Shown here in pieces: positions 1-10,481 of a stretch of DNA of 39,279 bases (the first letter of the stretch is position 1; each line of letters opens with the position of its first letter). The position numbers and the translations under genes are program-made. Below the pieces are notes generated by a model that was not told where the DNA came from, did no database searches, and saw nothing but the letters and a program-made list of their open reading frames with translations. The stretch is from Verrucomicrobiota bacterium (lineage in GTDB: Bacteria; Verrucomicrobiota; Verrucomicrobiia; Opitutales; JABDGR01): the NCBI GenBank assembly GCA_013285985.1, contig JABDGR010000009.1, positions 1-39,279 of the forward strand. Direction: 5' to 3'.

Positions 1-108
1 GGGCAGTTTCTCCGGCAAATAGAGCCCGCCGTCCGGCGCCAAGCCATTGGCGACGACGGCATTGAAGCCGACGGTATCGCTCTGGCCGCGCGTCGAAATG
101 AATTTCAT
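1..108 (-). CDS. thrC: Threonine synthase, N-terminal fragment (gene runs off the left edge)
   Basis: Reverse strand from ATG at 108 reads MKFISTRGQSDTVGFNAVVANGLAPDGGLYLPEKL, typical threonine synthase N-terminus; directly downstream of lysC. Confidence 0.85.
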   Translation of the reverse strand, partial: MKFISTRGQSDTVGFNAVVANGLAPDGGLYLPEKLP

Positions 109-118
109 GGGGCGATGC

Positions 119-1336
119 TCACGCCTTGCCGAGGTCAAAAGCCGCGTGCAAGGCCCGGGCGGCGGTATCGGCCTGCGCGGGTTCAATCGCCACGGAAATT
201 TTAATTTCCGAGGTGGTGATCATCATGATGTTGACCCCCGCCTTGGCCAGCGCGCCGAAAAATTTTGCCGCCACGCCCGAATGGGTTCGCATCCCGATGC
301 CCACGGCGGAAACCTTCGCGATGTCTGCCGGCGGCAAAAGTTTCCCCCCGCCGAGTTCGGTGATGACCGCCTTGGCGACTTTCTCCGAGCGCGGCACGTC
401 CTCCTTGGCCACGGTGAACGTCAGGTTGGCGAGGCCGGCGCGGCCGATGTTCTGAATGATCATGTCCACGACGACGCCTTGCGCGCCGAGGGCCTGAAAG
501 AGAGTCGCGGCGACGCCGGGGCGGTCGGGCAGCTCACTGAGGGTGACTTTCACCTGGTTTTTGTCCACGGCCACGCCGCGGACCAGGATTTGTTCCATGT
601 TGGGGGCTTCGGCTTTCACAATAGTTCCGGGTTCGTCGTTAAAACTGGAGCGGACTTCAAAGAGCACGTTGTATTTTTGCGCGAATTCGACGCTGCGCGC
701 CTGCATGACCTTCGAGCCGCTGGAGGCGAGCTCCAGCATCTCGTCGTACGAGAGCAGGTCAAGCTTGCGGGCGTCGGGCACCACGCGCGGGTCGGCAGTG
801 TAGACGCCGTCCACGTCGGTGTAAATCTGGCAGACGTCGGCCTTGAGCGCCCAGGCCAGCGCAATGGCGGAGAGGTCGGAGCCTCCGCGCCCGAGGGTCG
901 TCACCTCGCCGTTGGCGGTCAGGCCCTGGAAGCCGGCGACGATGACGACCTTGCCTTCGTCGAGCTGGCGCTTGATGTCTCCACCAGTAACGTCGAGGAT
1001 GCGCGCGCGGGTATGGGCGTCGTCGGTAATGATGCCCGCCTGCGGACCGGTGCGTGAAACCGCTTGTACGCCGATGGCATGTAAAGCGATGGCCGTCAAC
1101 GCGATAGTCTCTTGCTCGCCGATGGCCAGGAGGGTGTCCATCTCGCGCTCATCGGGGGAGGGGTTGAGGGATTTGGCGCGGTCAATCAACTCATTCGTCA
1201 CCCCGCTGCGTGCGGACACGACAACCACGACCTGGTCGCCGCGGTCGCGTTGCGCCTTGATGCGCTTGGCGACATTGCGGATGCGGTCAGGATTGCCGAC
1301 GGAAGTACCGCCGTATTTCTGGACGATGAGGGCCAT
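119..1336 (-). CDS. lysC: Aspartate kinase with C-terminal ACT domains
   Basis: MALIVQKYGGTSVGNPDRI start at 1336; TLGRGGSDLSAIALA and ACT-like C-terminus. The longer ORF to 1516 has an implausible Arg-rich extension overlapping smc. Confidence 0.93.
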   Translation of the reverse strand: MALIVQKYGGTSVGNPDRIRNVAKRIKAQRDRGDQVVVVVSARSGVTNELIDRAKSLNPSPDEREMDTLLAIGEQETIALTAIALHAIGVQAVSRTGPQAGIITDDAHTRARILDVTGGDIKRQLDEGKVVIVAGFQGLTANGEVTTLGRGGSDLSAIALAWALKADVCQIYTDVDGVYTADPRVVPDARKLDLLSYDEMLELASSGSKVMQARSVEFAQKYNVLFEVRSSFNDEPGTIVKAEAPNMEQILVRGVAVDKNQVKVTLSELPDRPGVAATLFQALGAQGVVVDMIIQNIGRAGLANLTFTVAKEDVPRSEKVAKAVITELGGGKLLPPADIAKVSAVGIGMRTHSGVAAKFFGALAKAGVNIMMITTSEIKISVAIEPAQADTAARALHAAFDLGKA

Positions 1337-1436
1337 CGCGGGTGAGCAGGAAAGAATGGGTGAACGGGCCTTAATGCCCGAACGCCCTGCCAGTGTCAAA
1401 CCTCGGGCGATAATGCCCGCGATTGCGTTCTCTGGC

Positions 1437-4400
1437 TTACGCCGAGGCCGGCGTTGAATTAGCCACTGCTGCCGGCGGTGGGGTGGTCGCCGTCTGCGTG
1501 GCCGGGCCTTCACCATGCGCCACAGCTTCGCCGGTTTCCGTGTCGAGGCGCATCGAAATCAGGCGCGTGACGCCCCGCTCCTGCATCGTGACGCCATAAA
1601 TTGTCTTTGCCGAGGCGATGGTGCGCTTGTTGTGGGTGACGACGAGGAATTGCGAATAGCGGGTAAAGTCGCGCAGCATCGCGGTGAAGCGGCCGATGTT
1701 CGCGTCGTCGAGCGGCGCGTCCAATTCGTCGAGCACGCAAAAGGGGCTGGGCTTGACCATGTAAATCGCGAAGAGCAGCGCCAGGGCCGTCATCGTCTTC
1801 TGGCCGCCGGAGAGCAGCGAGATGCTGCGCAGCTTGGTTCCGGGCGGGCGGGCGACAATTTCCACGCCGCTGTCGAGCACGTCCTCTGCCTGCACGAGTT
1901 GCAAGTCCGCCTCGCCGCCGCCAAAAAGTTTTTCGAAGGTGAAACGGAAATTTTTGCAAATTTGCTCGAAGGTGTCCTTAAAGAGCTGGAGCGAGGTCTG
2001 GTTGATTTCGTCAATGGCCTTGACGAGTTCCTCCTTGGATTTCCACAGGTCGTCGCTCTGGGTCTTGATAAAATCGTGGCGCTCCTTGAGGGCGGAGTAT
2101 TCCTCGATGGCAACGAGGTTGACCGCGCCAATGCTGACGATGCGTTCGCGCAGGTCCTTGATTTCGCGCATGAGGGGCTCCCAATCCGTCTGGTCCATGG
2201 CGGCCAAATCTTCTTCTTTCGGTTCGCCGCGCGGGCGCTTGGGTTTCGGGGCGAGGTCGGCGTCTTCGTCGAGTTCATCGAGCCGCAGGCGCGTCTCAAA
2301 TTGCTCGTCGGCCGCCCATAGTTCGCGCTTCCAGTCAATTTGTTGAATATCGAGCTGGTGTTCGGTTTTGACTTTTTCCTCGAGGAAAGAGGCCTGCGAA
2401 CGTTCCTCGGCCAGCTTCACCTCGTGGGAGTGGACTTCGGTTTCGCGCTCGCGGCGGCGGTCGCGCTCGCCGGAGAGGCCGGTTTCCAGTTCAGAAATTT
2501 CCTGTTCGCGCCGCAGCACGCTCTGCCGGTCGGCTTCGAGCGACTCGGTGGCGGCGGCCAGGGTCTGTTTGATTTGTTCCGCGCGGGTCTTTTCATCGGT
2601 GGCGGTTTTTTCCAGTTCGGCGGATTGCTCGCGGGTGGCGTCGATTTCCTGCGCGCGGCGCAGCAGGCGCGTTTCGAGGTCGCGGCGCTGGGCCTGCATT
2701 TCGTCGAGGTTCTTGTCGAGGATTTGCAGACGTTGGCGTTTTTCCGCGAGTTCGAGCCGGGCCTGGGCGTGGGCATCCTGGCGGCGGTCGCGTTCGGCGC
2801 GCAGGGCAACCAGCTTTTCTTCACCGGTGGCGACCGTGGTGCGCTCGTCGGAGATTTGCCGCTCGGCCTCGGTAAGGTCGGCCTGGGCGCGGATGTGGCG
2901 TTGCTCCGCTTCGGCGCGGCTTTGTTCGAGTTCTTCGAGTTGTTTGCGCTGGCGGGCGGAATTTTCCGCGTTTTGAGTCTGCGACTGCGCCAGCGCGTTT
3001 TCCTGTGCCTGCACGGTGGCGACTTCCTGCGCCAGTTCACCCACGCGCCCACGTTTCTCGTTAATGGCGGATTCGGCGGCTTCAAGCTCCGCCTGTTGGC
3101 GCATGGAAAGTTCGGTATGGTGGGTCAGCTGGGCATTCTGGGTGGCGAGTTCCTTCCGCAAGCGACGCAAGTCCGTCTCCCGTTGGAGGAACGAACCTTC
3201 CGTCTTGCCACCCGCTGCCGTGCCGCCGAAGACCAAGCCGCGCCGGTCCACCACTTCGCCATGGGGCGTCGCAGCCATACCGAATTCAAAACCCGGATGC
3301 GCGGCCCAAAACGCCAGGAAATTTTCCAAGGAATCCGCCAGGAAACAATCGCCCAGTAAATTTTCCAATCGCGGCTGCAAGCCGGTCTGGCCTTCGCGCA
3401 AGGTGACGGCGCTCAGTGCGGGGCGAATTCCCGACGGCAGTGTAACTGGCGAGGAAGTTTTTGCGCGCGCGGGTGCAGGCACTTGCAGGCACGCGCGGCC
3501 CAGTTGCCCTGAAGCAAGGCGACCCGCCACCGGCGCGGCCGAGGCAAAATCGGCGAGGGCCAGCGCATCCGCCGCCGGTCCCAACAAGGCCTCAAGCGCC
3601 GGTGCGTCGGCGTCGTCAATGTCGACAAGTTTCGTCAGAATTTGGAACGCGCCCTTGGGTAAGACGTCTTCGAGTTTTCCCTGGAGAATGGCTTTGGCGC
3701 CTTCGGAAAAACCCTCGAAGCGGGCCTGCAAGCCTTCGAGCGCCTGCAATTGCGCGGTGCCGCGGGCCAGTTGGCGGTCGAGGTCTTGGATGCGCGTCTG
3801 GTTGTCGCGAAATTGTTGGCGCAGGGTGGCTTCCGTGGCCTGGGCGTCTGCCACTGCCTGCTGCGCGGAGGCCTGGTCGCCCGAGCGTGCGGAGCGCGCG
3901 GCGGCGAGTTGCGCCTGCTGGCGTTCAAGCCCGGCTTGCTCCTCCTTCAATTGGAACATGGCGTCAGACAGCGCCGCATGCTTGATCTGGTAAGTCTTCA
4001 GCTCGACCTCGAGGTGCGTGCTGTTCGTGCGCAGGCGCGAGATGCCGCTTTCGAGCACCAGCAAATGCTGGCGGTGGTCCTGCAATTCGCGTTCCGCGCG
4101 GTCGAGCGCTGCGAGGGCCGCATCGAATTCCGTCTGCCGTGCCCGCAGCACGTTGTCCGACGAATCCACGGAACCCAGCGCGCCTTGCTGGCTGGTCGAT
4201 TGGGCCTGCAGGCGCTCGTCAAGTTCGGCTTGTTGCGCGCGCAGGGTGGAGACTTCCTGCTCAATTTCAGTGAGCCGGCCCGCGAGGTCGTCGCGCCGCA
4301 CGAGGGAAAATTGTGCCTGGTTGTCGGCATTCTCCATCTCCGAGCGCAGGTCATATACCGCTTGCTGGGCCTCCTGAAGTTTCCGTGTTAATTCTGCGCG

Positions 4401-5225
4401 GCTGGATTTTAATTCGCTCACTCTTTCTTCGCGTTCGCTCAAGGCGGAAGCCGCACCGTGGGCGGCCGCCCGGGCTTCGGCAGCGAGGGCTTCGAGGCGG
4501 GTGATTTCCGTCTGGCGCTTCGCAAAGAAACACGCGTTGTAGGCGAGGTCCAGTTTCGTCAACCGGTGTTTGAGGCGCTGGTAGCGCAGCGCCTTGCCCG
4601 CCTGGCGCTTAAGCGAGCCGATTTGCCGCGCGACTTCCTCGATGACGTCCGTGGTGCGCGCGAGGTTTTGTTCGACGAGCGCGAGTTTGTTGAGCGCCTC
4701 GCGCCGCTGGCTCTTGTAGCGCGTGATGCCCGCGGCTTCTTCAAAAATCGAACGCCGTTCGGCTGGGTTGCTGGAGAGAATCTGGTCAATCTGCCCCTGC
4801 ACCATGAAAGAGTAGGAGACGCGCCCGACTCCCGTGTCCATGAACAGCCGGTGGATGTCCTTGAGCCGGCACTGCTTGCCGTTGATGTAGTATTCGCCCA
4901 CGCCGTCGCGCCCGACCTTGCGGCCGATTTCGACTTCGTTGAAGGCCGTGCCCAGCTCCTTCTCGCATTCGGTAAACGTCAGCGAAACCTCGCATACCGG
5001 CAGCGCCTTGCGCTGGTCGGTACCGGCGAAAATCACGTCCTCCATCTTGCCGCCGCGCAGGGCCTTGGCGCTCTGCTCGCCGAGCACCCAGCGGATGGCG
5101 TCCACGATGTTGCTCTTGCCGCAGCCATTGGGGCCGACGATGGCGGTGATGCCGGGTTGCATCCCGATGCGGGTGCGGTCGGCAAAGCTTTTGAAACCGT
5201 TGATGTGGACTTCGCGGAGGAACAT
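1437..5225 (-). CDS. smc: Chromosome segregation protein SMC
   Basis: N-terminal [10 protein letters not shown]...[28 protein letters not shown], long coiled coils, hinge region, C-terminal [19 protein letters not shown]...[15 protein letters not shown]. Confidence 0.95.
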   Translation of the reverse strand: MFLREVHINGFKSFADRTRIGMQPGITAIVGPNGCGKSNIVDAIRWVLGEQSAKALRGGKMEDVIFAGTDQRKALPVCEVSLTFTECEKELGTAFNEVEIGRKVGRDGVGEYYINGKQCRLKDIHRLFMDTGVGRVSYSFMVQGQIDQILSSNPAERRSIFEEAAGITRYKSQRREALNKLALVEQNLARTTDVIEEVARQIGSLKRQAGKALRYQRLKHRLTKLDLAYNACFFAKRQTEITRLEALAAEARAAAHGAASALSEREERVSELKSSRAELTRKLQEAQQAVYDLRSEMENADNQAQFSLVRRDDLAGRLTEIEQEVSTLRAQQAELDERLQAQSTSQQGALGSVDSSDNVLRARQTEFDAALAALDRAERELQDHRQHLLVLESGISRLRTNSTHLEVELKTYQIKHAALSDAMFQLKEEQAGLERQQAQLAAARSARSGDQASAQQAVADAQATEATLRQQFRDNQTRIQDLDRQLARGTAQLQALEGLQARFEGFSEGAKAILQGKLEDVLPKGAFQILTKLVDIDDADAPALEALLGPAADALALADFASAAPVAGRLASGQLGRACLQVPAPARAKTSSPVTLPSGIRPALSAVTLREGQTGLQPRLENLLGDCFLADSLENFLAFWAAHPGFEFGMAATPHGEVVDRRGLVFGGTAAGGKTEGSFLQRETDLRRLRKELATQNAQLTHHTELSMRQQAELEAAESAINEKRGRVGELAQEVATVQAQENALAQSQTQNAENSARQRKQLEELEQSRAEAEQRHIRAQADLTEAERQISDERTTVATGEEKLVALRAERDRRQDAHAQARLELAEKRQRLQILDKNLDEMQAQRRDLETRLLRRAQEIDATREQSAELEKTATDEKTRAEQIKQTLAAATESLEADRQSVLRREQEISELETGLSGERDRRRERETEVHSHEVKLAEERSQASFLEEKVKTEHQLDIQQIDWKRELWAADEQFETRLRLDELDEDADLAPKPKRPRGEPKEEDLAAMDQTDWEPLMREIKDLRERIVSIGAVNLVAIEEYSALKERHDFIKTQSDDLWKSKEELVKAIDEINQTSLQLFKDTFEQICKNFRFTFEKLFGGGEADLQLVQAEDVLDSGVEIVARPPGTKLRSISLLSGGQKTMTALALLFAIYMVKPSPFCVLDELDAPLDDANIGRFTAMLRDFTRYSQFLVVTHNKRTIASAKTIYGVTMQERGVTRLISMRLDTETGEAVAHGEGPATQTATTPPPAAVANSTPASA

Positions 5226-5335
5226 GCGGGCCTAAGGGTGAACAATAAAAGCGCACTACAGAGCGCGCGGCGCGGGCGCGCAACTATTTTTTGCCCCCGG
5301 CGGGCCTTTTTTATCCCCAAAACATCCGCCAATCT

Positions 5336-5379
5336 TGCGCACAAGCTGTGAATAACCTGCGCACAAGGCGTGGATAACG
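5336..5379. repeat. Imperfect 22-bp tandem repeat, each unit containing a DnaA-box-like 9-mer
   Basis: tgcgcacaagctgtgaataacc / tgcgcacaaggcgtggataacg; reverse complements include TTATTCACA (5347-5355) and TTATCCACG (5369-5377). Confidence 0.6.
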
Positions 5380-5398
5380 CCACCGGCCGAAGTCGGTT

Positions 5399-6028
5399 CT
5401 ACTTCAGCGCCTTTTCGTACCACTCGGCGACTTGCGGCCAGTTAACGACGTTCCAGAACGCGGCGATGTAGTTGGGCCGGAGGTTTTGGTATTTCAGGTA
5501 GTAGGCGTGCTCCCAGACATCGAGGCCGAGGATGGGGTCGCCGTAAACTTCGGCCACGCCCTTCATCAGGGGGTTGTCCTGGTTTGGCGTCGAGGTGATG
5601 GCAAGGGACTTGTCCGCCTTGACGATGAGCCAGGCCCAGCCGCTGCCAAAGCGCGTCGTGGCGGCCTTGCCGAAGGCTTCCTTGAATGCGTCGAAACTGC
5701 CAAAGGCCTTGGTGATGGCCGCGGCCAGCGTGCCGGTGGGGGCGCCGCCGGCTTTGGGCGCCAGGGCCTTCCAGAACAGCGAGTGGTTGGCATGGCCCCC
5801 GCCATTGTTGCGCACCGCGCCGCGGATGGCTTCGGGGACTTTGGCGAGGTCGCCAATCAAATCATAGATGCACTCCGGGGCGGTGAGGCCGGCGTCCGCC
5901 AGCGCCTTGTTCACGTTGGTGATGTAGGCGTTGTGGTGCTTGGTATGGTGGATTTCCATCGTGCGCGCGTCAATATGCGGCTCCAGGGCGTCGTAGGCGT
6001 AGGGCAGGGCGGGCAGGGTGTAGGGCAT
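5399..6028 (-). CDS. Superoxide dismutase (Fe/Mn family)
   Basis: [76 protein letters not shown]. Confidence 0.96.
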   Translation of the reverse strand: MPYTLPALPYAYDALEPHIDARTMEIHHTKHHNAYITNVNKALADAGLTAPECIYDLIGDLAKVPEAIRGAVRNNGGGHANHSLFWKALAPKAGGAPTGTLAAAITKAFGSFDAFKEAFGKAATTRFGSGWAWLIVKADKSLAITSTPNQDNPLMKGVAEVYGDPILGLDVWEHAYYLKYQNLRPNYIAAFWNVVNWPQVAEWYEKALK

Positions 6029-6163
6029 GGTGAAATTGAGTTAAGGTTGAAAACAAACGTGTCCCTTAACAAAAGCCGCTTTTCGTCCTGCGTCAACCCC
6101 GCATCCAGTAGGTAATGTACCCAGAGGCAACGTGAGGTCATATGCACGCCAGAACCAGCGTGC

Positions 6164-7261
6164 TCAACGCGCCGTCGGATCCCACTTATCATCACCGCCG
6201 AGGATATTGGGGATGGTGTAGGCCTTGGCTTGTTCGTCGGTGAGTTGGTGCGACCACGGCACGCGCTTGTCCGGGTTCGCGCCCGGGCCGGTGCTTTTGT
6301 ATTCATAATAACGCGCGGTTTGCTCCCGCTGTTCCGCGCCGATCCAGGTCTGCCAGCCTTCGGGTTTGATGTGGGCGCCCATCTCGCAATTAATGTAGGC
6401 GACGGTGGCGTAGTCCCGCCACGGCCGGCCCAAATCAACCGGGTCGGGCGGTGTGACATTAGGGTCGGTGCTAATGGGGACTCTGTTGGGGTCCTTTGGG
6501 TCAACCCACGGCGTGGGGTCATAGGTGAGATTGCACTTGAGAAACACAAGGCCGAACGGCTGTTCCTGCGAAGTGCCGGCGGCGGTGACGTGCCCGCGGT
6601 TGCGGCTGTGGATTTCGCAATTATCGAACACCGCGGTGGCGCTGCCGTAGATAAAGTCCACACGACCCTCGATGAAACAGTCCTTGAAATATAGGCGGCC
6701 CACGCGGTCTGCCAACGAATCCATGCGCAAAGTGTCCTGCCAGCCGGAGAGGCGGCAGTTGCGGATCACAATGCGGTCGGCAATCGTGCGTAGGGCCTGC
6801 GCCTGGCCGTGGTTGCCGGAATCATTTTTGAAAGTAATGTTCGAGGCATGGAAATCATCGGCTAGAATCACCACGCCGTTGCCGGTGTATAAGCGTGACT
6901 GCCCGGGCTGGGGTTCCTGCTGGTTGAAGTGGTAGAGCAAAACGGTTTTGTCCGCGTCTTCGCCTTCAAACGTCACCCTCTTTTTGGTCTCGGGCAGGAC
7001 AATCTGGCCCTCGTCGTAAATGCCGGGCTTGATGTGGACGATGGTGCGCATCGTGGAATTGTCGGGAATCGCCGCAATCGCCTCGTGCATGGTTTTGAAA
7101 TCGCCGCTGGCATCCTGCGCGACGACGATGCGCTTGACCGGCGGAGCGCTGGCGGCTGCCGAAGTCGATTGCGCGCCGGGTGCAGCACAGGCTGACACGA
7201 GCGCGAACAAAATAAGACCTGCGGCACTTATAACGGAGGTGGAATGCGGGGTAGTTTGCAT
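6164..7261 (-). CDS. Pectinesterase (CE8-like), predicted lipoprotein
   Basis: Lipobox-like LVSAC; IVVAQDASGDFKTMHEAIAAIP, IKPGIYDE, QAQALRT, GWQDTL, FIYGSATAVFDNCEI, LGRPWRDYATVAYINCEMG. Confidence 0.92.
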   Translation of the reverse strand: MQTTPHSTSVISAAGLILFALVSACAAPGAQSTSAAASAPPVKRIVVAQDASGDFKTMHEAIAAIPDNSTMRTIVHIKPGIYDEGQIVLPETKKRVTFEGEDADKTVLLYHFNQQEPQPGQSRLYTGNGVVILADDFHASNITFKNDSGNHGQAQALRTIADRIVIRNCRLSGWQDTLRMDSLADRVGRLYFKDCFIEGRVDFIYGSATAVFDNCEIHSRNRGHVTAAGTSQEQPFGLVFLKCNLTYDPTPWVDPKDPNRVPISTDPNVTPPDPVDLGRPWRDYATVAYINCEMGAHIKPEGWQTWIGAEQREQTARYYEYKSTGPGANPDKRVPWSHQLTDEQAKAYTIPNILGGDDKWDPTAR

Positions 7262-7273
7262 CGGGGGTGGAGG

Positions 7274-10200
7274 CTATTTTACAGAAAGTGATTCAATCTG
7301 GACGGTTCCCGGCCCGAGGAAAGTCAGGGTAATGGTATAGGTTCCAGCGTTGAAGCTCAATCCACCCGCCGGCCCGGAACTGGCCCACGCCGTATTCGGC
7401 GCCAGTTCCCAACGCTTGGAGTCCACGACCGTTCCATCTGCAGCGACGACTTTTATTTCCACCGGCACCGGTGTCGCGCCATTATTGATATAGCGCACCT
7501 GCAAGTCATGTTCTCCACCGAGGCCGGCGGTGACAGACCAACTCATGGTGGCATTGGGTGTTGCCAGCATCGCATGATCGTTATCGAGGCTTGCACTGAC
7601 CAGTGTTGCCTTGCTCGCCACGTAAATATCGCCGGAGTTCGATCCCGTCGTCGTCGGTGATGGCGAGGTTGTGGTCGTTTGAGTTGTCGAAGCAGATGAC
7701 GAGAATACCGGTGCGGTGTTCGGAATCTTTGCGGCTGTATCCGATGTGGCGATGGCGATGGCGGAAATAATCACTTCGCCGGCTTCAACCCGCGGGAAGG
7801 AAATTTCCAGCCAACCGTTGCGGGCTTGTGCTGCGACTACTTTTTTCAGCGCGCCCGCGTAGCCCGCTTCTTTCCACAGGTCCAGGCTGCGAATCACCGT
7901 GCTGTCATTCACCGCCACATCGAATTGACGCCATCCGCCGCAATTCCCACCGCCACGTCCATACCACGGTTCGGCGAAATACAACTCGATGCGGTATTCG
8001 CCGTCGGGCACGGCAAAACGATAGCGCAGTTTTTCGCGCCCAAAGCGATAGGTCTGGAACAATGCATCATCGCCCGTGCCTTTGATGGCGTCATGCGTTT
8101 CCCCCTGGCTGCCAAAGCGCGCCGGCACGTTGTCGTATTCCTCCGCCCACGAAACCGAGCCCCACAAATCGCCCGGCGTGTAATCGTGGTCCGCCAGCCA
8201 GCGACTGCCGTTTTTATCGGTGTACTCCGGGCCGCCGCAATGCACGCGGTAGAGATAATTCAATCCTGCATCGGGTGCCGTCAGATTTTTATCCGTCCCA
8301 TTGAGTTCCGCGCGATGGGGGGCTTCGGGGAGGTTGTTCAGCACAATCGCATCCGTGGCCACCACCTTGCCGTTCACGCGCCCTTCGGCGTACAGCACGT
8401 TGTAGCGCACCTCCACGCCGTCCCATTGGAAATGCGTGCCGCGGCCATTGCGCGTGCGCCGGCCCAGCGACTGTCCTTGATAATCATTGAAGAGTTCCAC
8501 TTCGTCGCAATTGGAATAGACGATGATGCCGTCCTTTTTTCCCGGTCCCGTCCAGCGGTCAGGCCAGGTGTGTGAGACAATCATCACCATTGGGTCGTTG
8601 GCGGCGGAAACATAGTTGCTGCGATAAAGGTAGTAGGCGTCTGTCGGCTCGCCCCAGAGCGTCAGCAGCCCTTTGTTATTGGCCGGGCCCACGCCGTTCA
8701 GCTCGCCCACGCCGTCGGAGCCTTGCTCGCCATTCTTGCCGATTTTTCTCCCGGGGTTGTCATGGGTGGCGAAGACCCATTGGAATTGCCCGCAGATGGC
8801 ATCGCGCACGGATTCCGCCGCCCGTATTTTCATTTCCATCAGCGCGCCCAGCCGGTCTTCACTCAACGCGCCATTTTTGGTGTAGCCGCCTTCGGTGTGC
8901 AGGCCCAGGCTTCGCCACGCGCCATATTCGCCCTCCAGCTTGTCCCGTTTCAACTCGTCCGCATACTTGGCAGGGTCGCCGCCGTAGGTGCCGCTCCAAT
9001 TTTGCGGGACGTTCCAATCCGTCCCCTTGCCGCCGTTGCACGTCACGATCAGCCGTTGCGACGAAGCTGTCGGGTCCATTTCGCGGATGATGTCCGAGCA
9101 CTCGCGCGCGAAATCCTCCGGCAGCACACTCTCGTTTTGCAAACCCCACAAAACCAGCGACGGGCTGTTGCGCCGTTCCTTTACCCAGTCGCGCAAAAGG
9201 CTTTTGAAGTTTTCACGGAAAACGGGGTTGTCGAACCAGATGTGCGCGGAAAATTGCGGCCACCACAAGATGCCGTCGTGATCCCAATGTTCCTGAAAAA
9301 GCAAATTGTGCGGTTGGTGCGCGTCGCGAAAGGCGTTGAAGCCCGCCGCTTCAATCTCGCTCACCACAGCGCGGATTTGCTCGTCGCTGAAGGCGTGACT
9401 CCCACCGAGCAGGTGTTCGTATTCGCAGGTTCCGTTGATGAGGACCGGATTCCCATTGACCAGGAACTGTCCCGTGCCCGACGAAGTGGTGGTCGGCCAA
9501 TGGATTACCCGGATGCCGAACGGCGTCTCGACCTGGTCCAATGTTCGCCCCGTGTCGAGCAGTGTGGTCTCAATGGTGTAAAGATGCGGGTTGGCTGGTG
9601 ACCACAGCGAAACATTTTTCAACTCCGGTGTGTCCTGCCGCAACGTGAATGTCTCGCCGGGCGCCGCAGTGTGCTCGGTGCGCAAATCGGCGACCACGCG
9701 TCCGTCGTGGTCTCGTACTTGAGTTTCAAGTACAAGTGCGCACGGTGCCGAACCGTAATTCCGGATTTCCGTTTCGACGTGAACAACCGCGCTGTTGTTC
9801 GTCGCCGTGGAATCGTTCCAGACATGGACGCCGAAGGGCTCAACCCGCACCGGGTCGGTAACCACCAGATGCACCGGTCGGAAAATGCCCAGCGGCTGGC
9901 TGCCTTCGGAAAAACCGGTGTTGGTCCAATCCCCGCCGGAAACCCATGGCAGGTCGTTTATGCCTTCCGGCTCATCCGCGCGCACGACCAGCAGGTTTTT
10001 CCCACCAAACTCGACGAGGTCGGTGACATCCAGCGTAAAAGTCGTGCGCCCGCCGGCGTGCTGGCCCGCGGATTGGCCATTTACCCAGACGGTGGCATAG
10101 GAGCCCACACCCTCAAAAAATAAAAACACCCTCCGCCCTCGTTCCGCCGCGTCCACGGTGAATTCCCGGCGATACCAGGCGCTCCCGTGCAGGTTGCCAT

Positions 10201-10456
10201 TGAGCAAGCGGTGCTCGCCGCCGTAATCATCCCAGTTGTGCGGTACTTCCACGGATTTCCACGCCTGGTCGTTGTAACCCAGTTTTTCAGCACCGGCGTA
10301 TGTGTTCGAATTGGTCGGCGCCACAGCCGAGCGCCAGTTCGAGTCAAGCAGGGTGTCACTTCGCGTTTCGCTCACCGTGGGAACCGCCGCGCAGCCTCCG
10401 CCGACCCCCAGGACGAAGAGAATCGCCACTATTCGACCTTGCCAGGGAAAGTTCAT
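7274..10456 (-). CDS. Glycoside hydrolase family 2 (beta-galactosidase-like) with malectin-like and C-terminal CBM-like domains, predicted lipoprotein
   Basis: Lipobox-like GVGGGC; VPHNWDDYGGEHRLLNG..WYRREF; GFNAFRDAHQPHN; VLWGLQNES; malectin-like YRIELYFAEPWYGRGGGNCGGWRQFDVAVN; Thr/Ser linker then a beta-sandwich-like C-terminus. Confidence 0.88.
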   Translation of the reverse strand: MNFPWQGRIVAILFVLGVGGGCAAVPTVSETRSDTLLDSNWRSAVAPTNSNTYAGAEKLGYNDQAWKSVEVPHNWDDYGGEHRLLNGNLHGSAWYRREFTVDAAERGRRVFLFFEGVGSYATVWVNGQSAGQHAGGRTTFTLDVTDLVEFGGKNLLVVRADEPEGINDLPWVSGGDWTNTGFSEGSQPLGIFRPVHLVVTDPVRVEPFGVHVWNDSTATNNSAVVHVETEIRNYGSAPCALVLETQVRDHDGRVVADLRTEHTAAPGETFTLRQDTPELKNVSLWSPANPHLYTIETTLLDTGRTLDQVETPFGIRVIHWPTTTSSGTGQFLVNGNPVLINGTCEYEHLLGGSHAFSDEQIRAVVSEIEAAGFNAFRDAHQPHNLLFQEHWDHDGILWWPQFSAHIWFDNPVFRENFKSLLRDWVKERRNSPSLVLWGLQNESVLPEDFARECSDIIREMDPTASSQRLIVTCNGGKGTDWNVPQNWSGTYGGDPAKYADELKRDKLEGEYGAWRSLGLHTEGGYTKNGALSEDRLGALMEMKIRAAESVRDAICGQFQWVFATHDNPGRKIGKNGEQGSDGVGELNGVGPANNKGLLTLWGEPTDAYYLYRSNYVSAANDPMVMIVSHTWPDRWTGPGKKDGIIVYSNCDEVELFNDYQGQSLGRRTRNGRGTHFQWDGVEVRYNVLYAEGRVNGKVVATDAIVLNNLPEAPHRAELNGTDKNLTAPDAGLNYLYRVHCGGPEYTDKNGSRWLADHDYTPGDLWGSVSWAEEYDNVPARFGSQGETHDAIKGTGDDALFQTYRFGREKLRYRFAVPDGEYRIELYFAEPWYGRGGGNCGGWRQFDVAVNDSTVIRSLDLWKEAGYAGALKKVVAAQARNGWLEISFPRVEAGEVIISAIAIATSDTAAKIPNTAPVFSSSASTTQTTTTSPSPTTTGSNSGDIYVASKATLVSASLDNDHAMLATPNATMSWSVTAGLGGEHDLQVRYINNGATPVPVEIKVVAADGTVVDSKRWELAPNTAWASSGPAGGLSFNAGTYTITLTFLGPGTVQIESLSVK

Positions 10457-10481
10457 CGTAAAATAGAAGACTTTTTTACTC

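Noticed and set aside
1515-4391. Long plus-strand ORFs antisense to smc (1515-2321, 2340-3359, 3016-3993, 3750-4391)
   Set aside because: Shadow frames of the SMC coding strand with biased Arg/Ser/Ala or Gly/Phe composition and no domain signatures.
5292-5313. Hairpin gcccccggcgggc followed by T-run as a terminator
   Set aside because: The T-run orientation suits plus-strand transcription, but both neighbours (smc, sod) are minus strand; no supported transcript to terminate.
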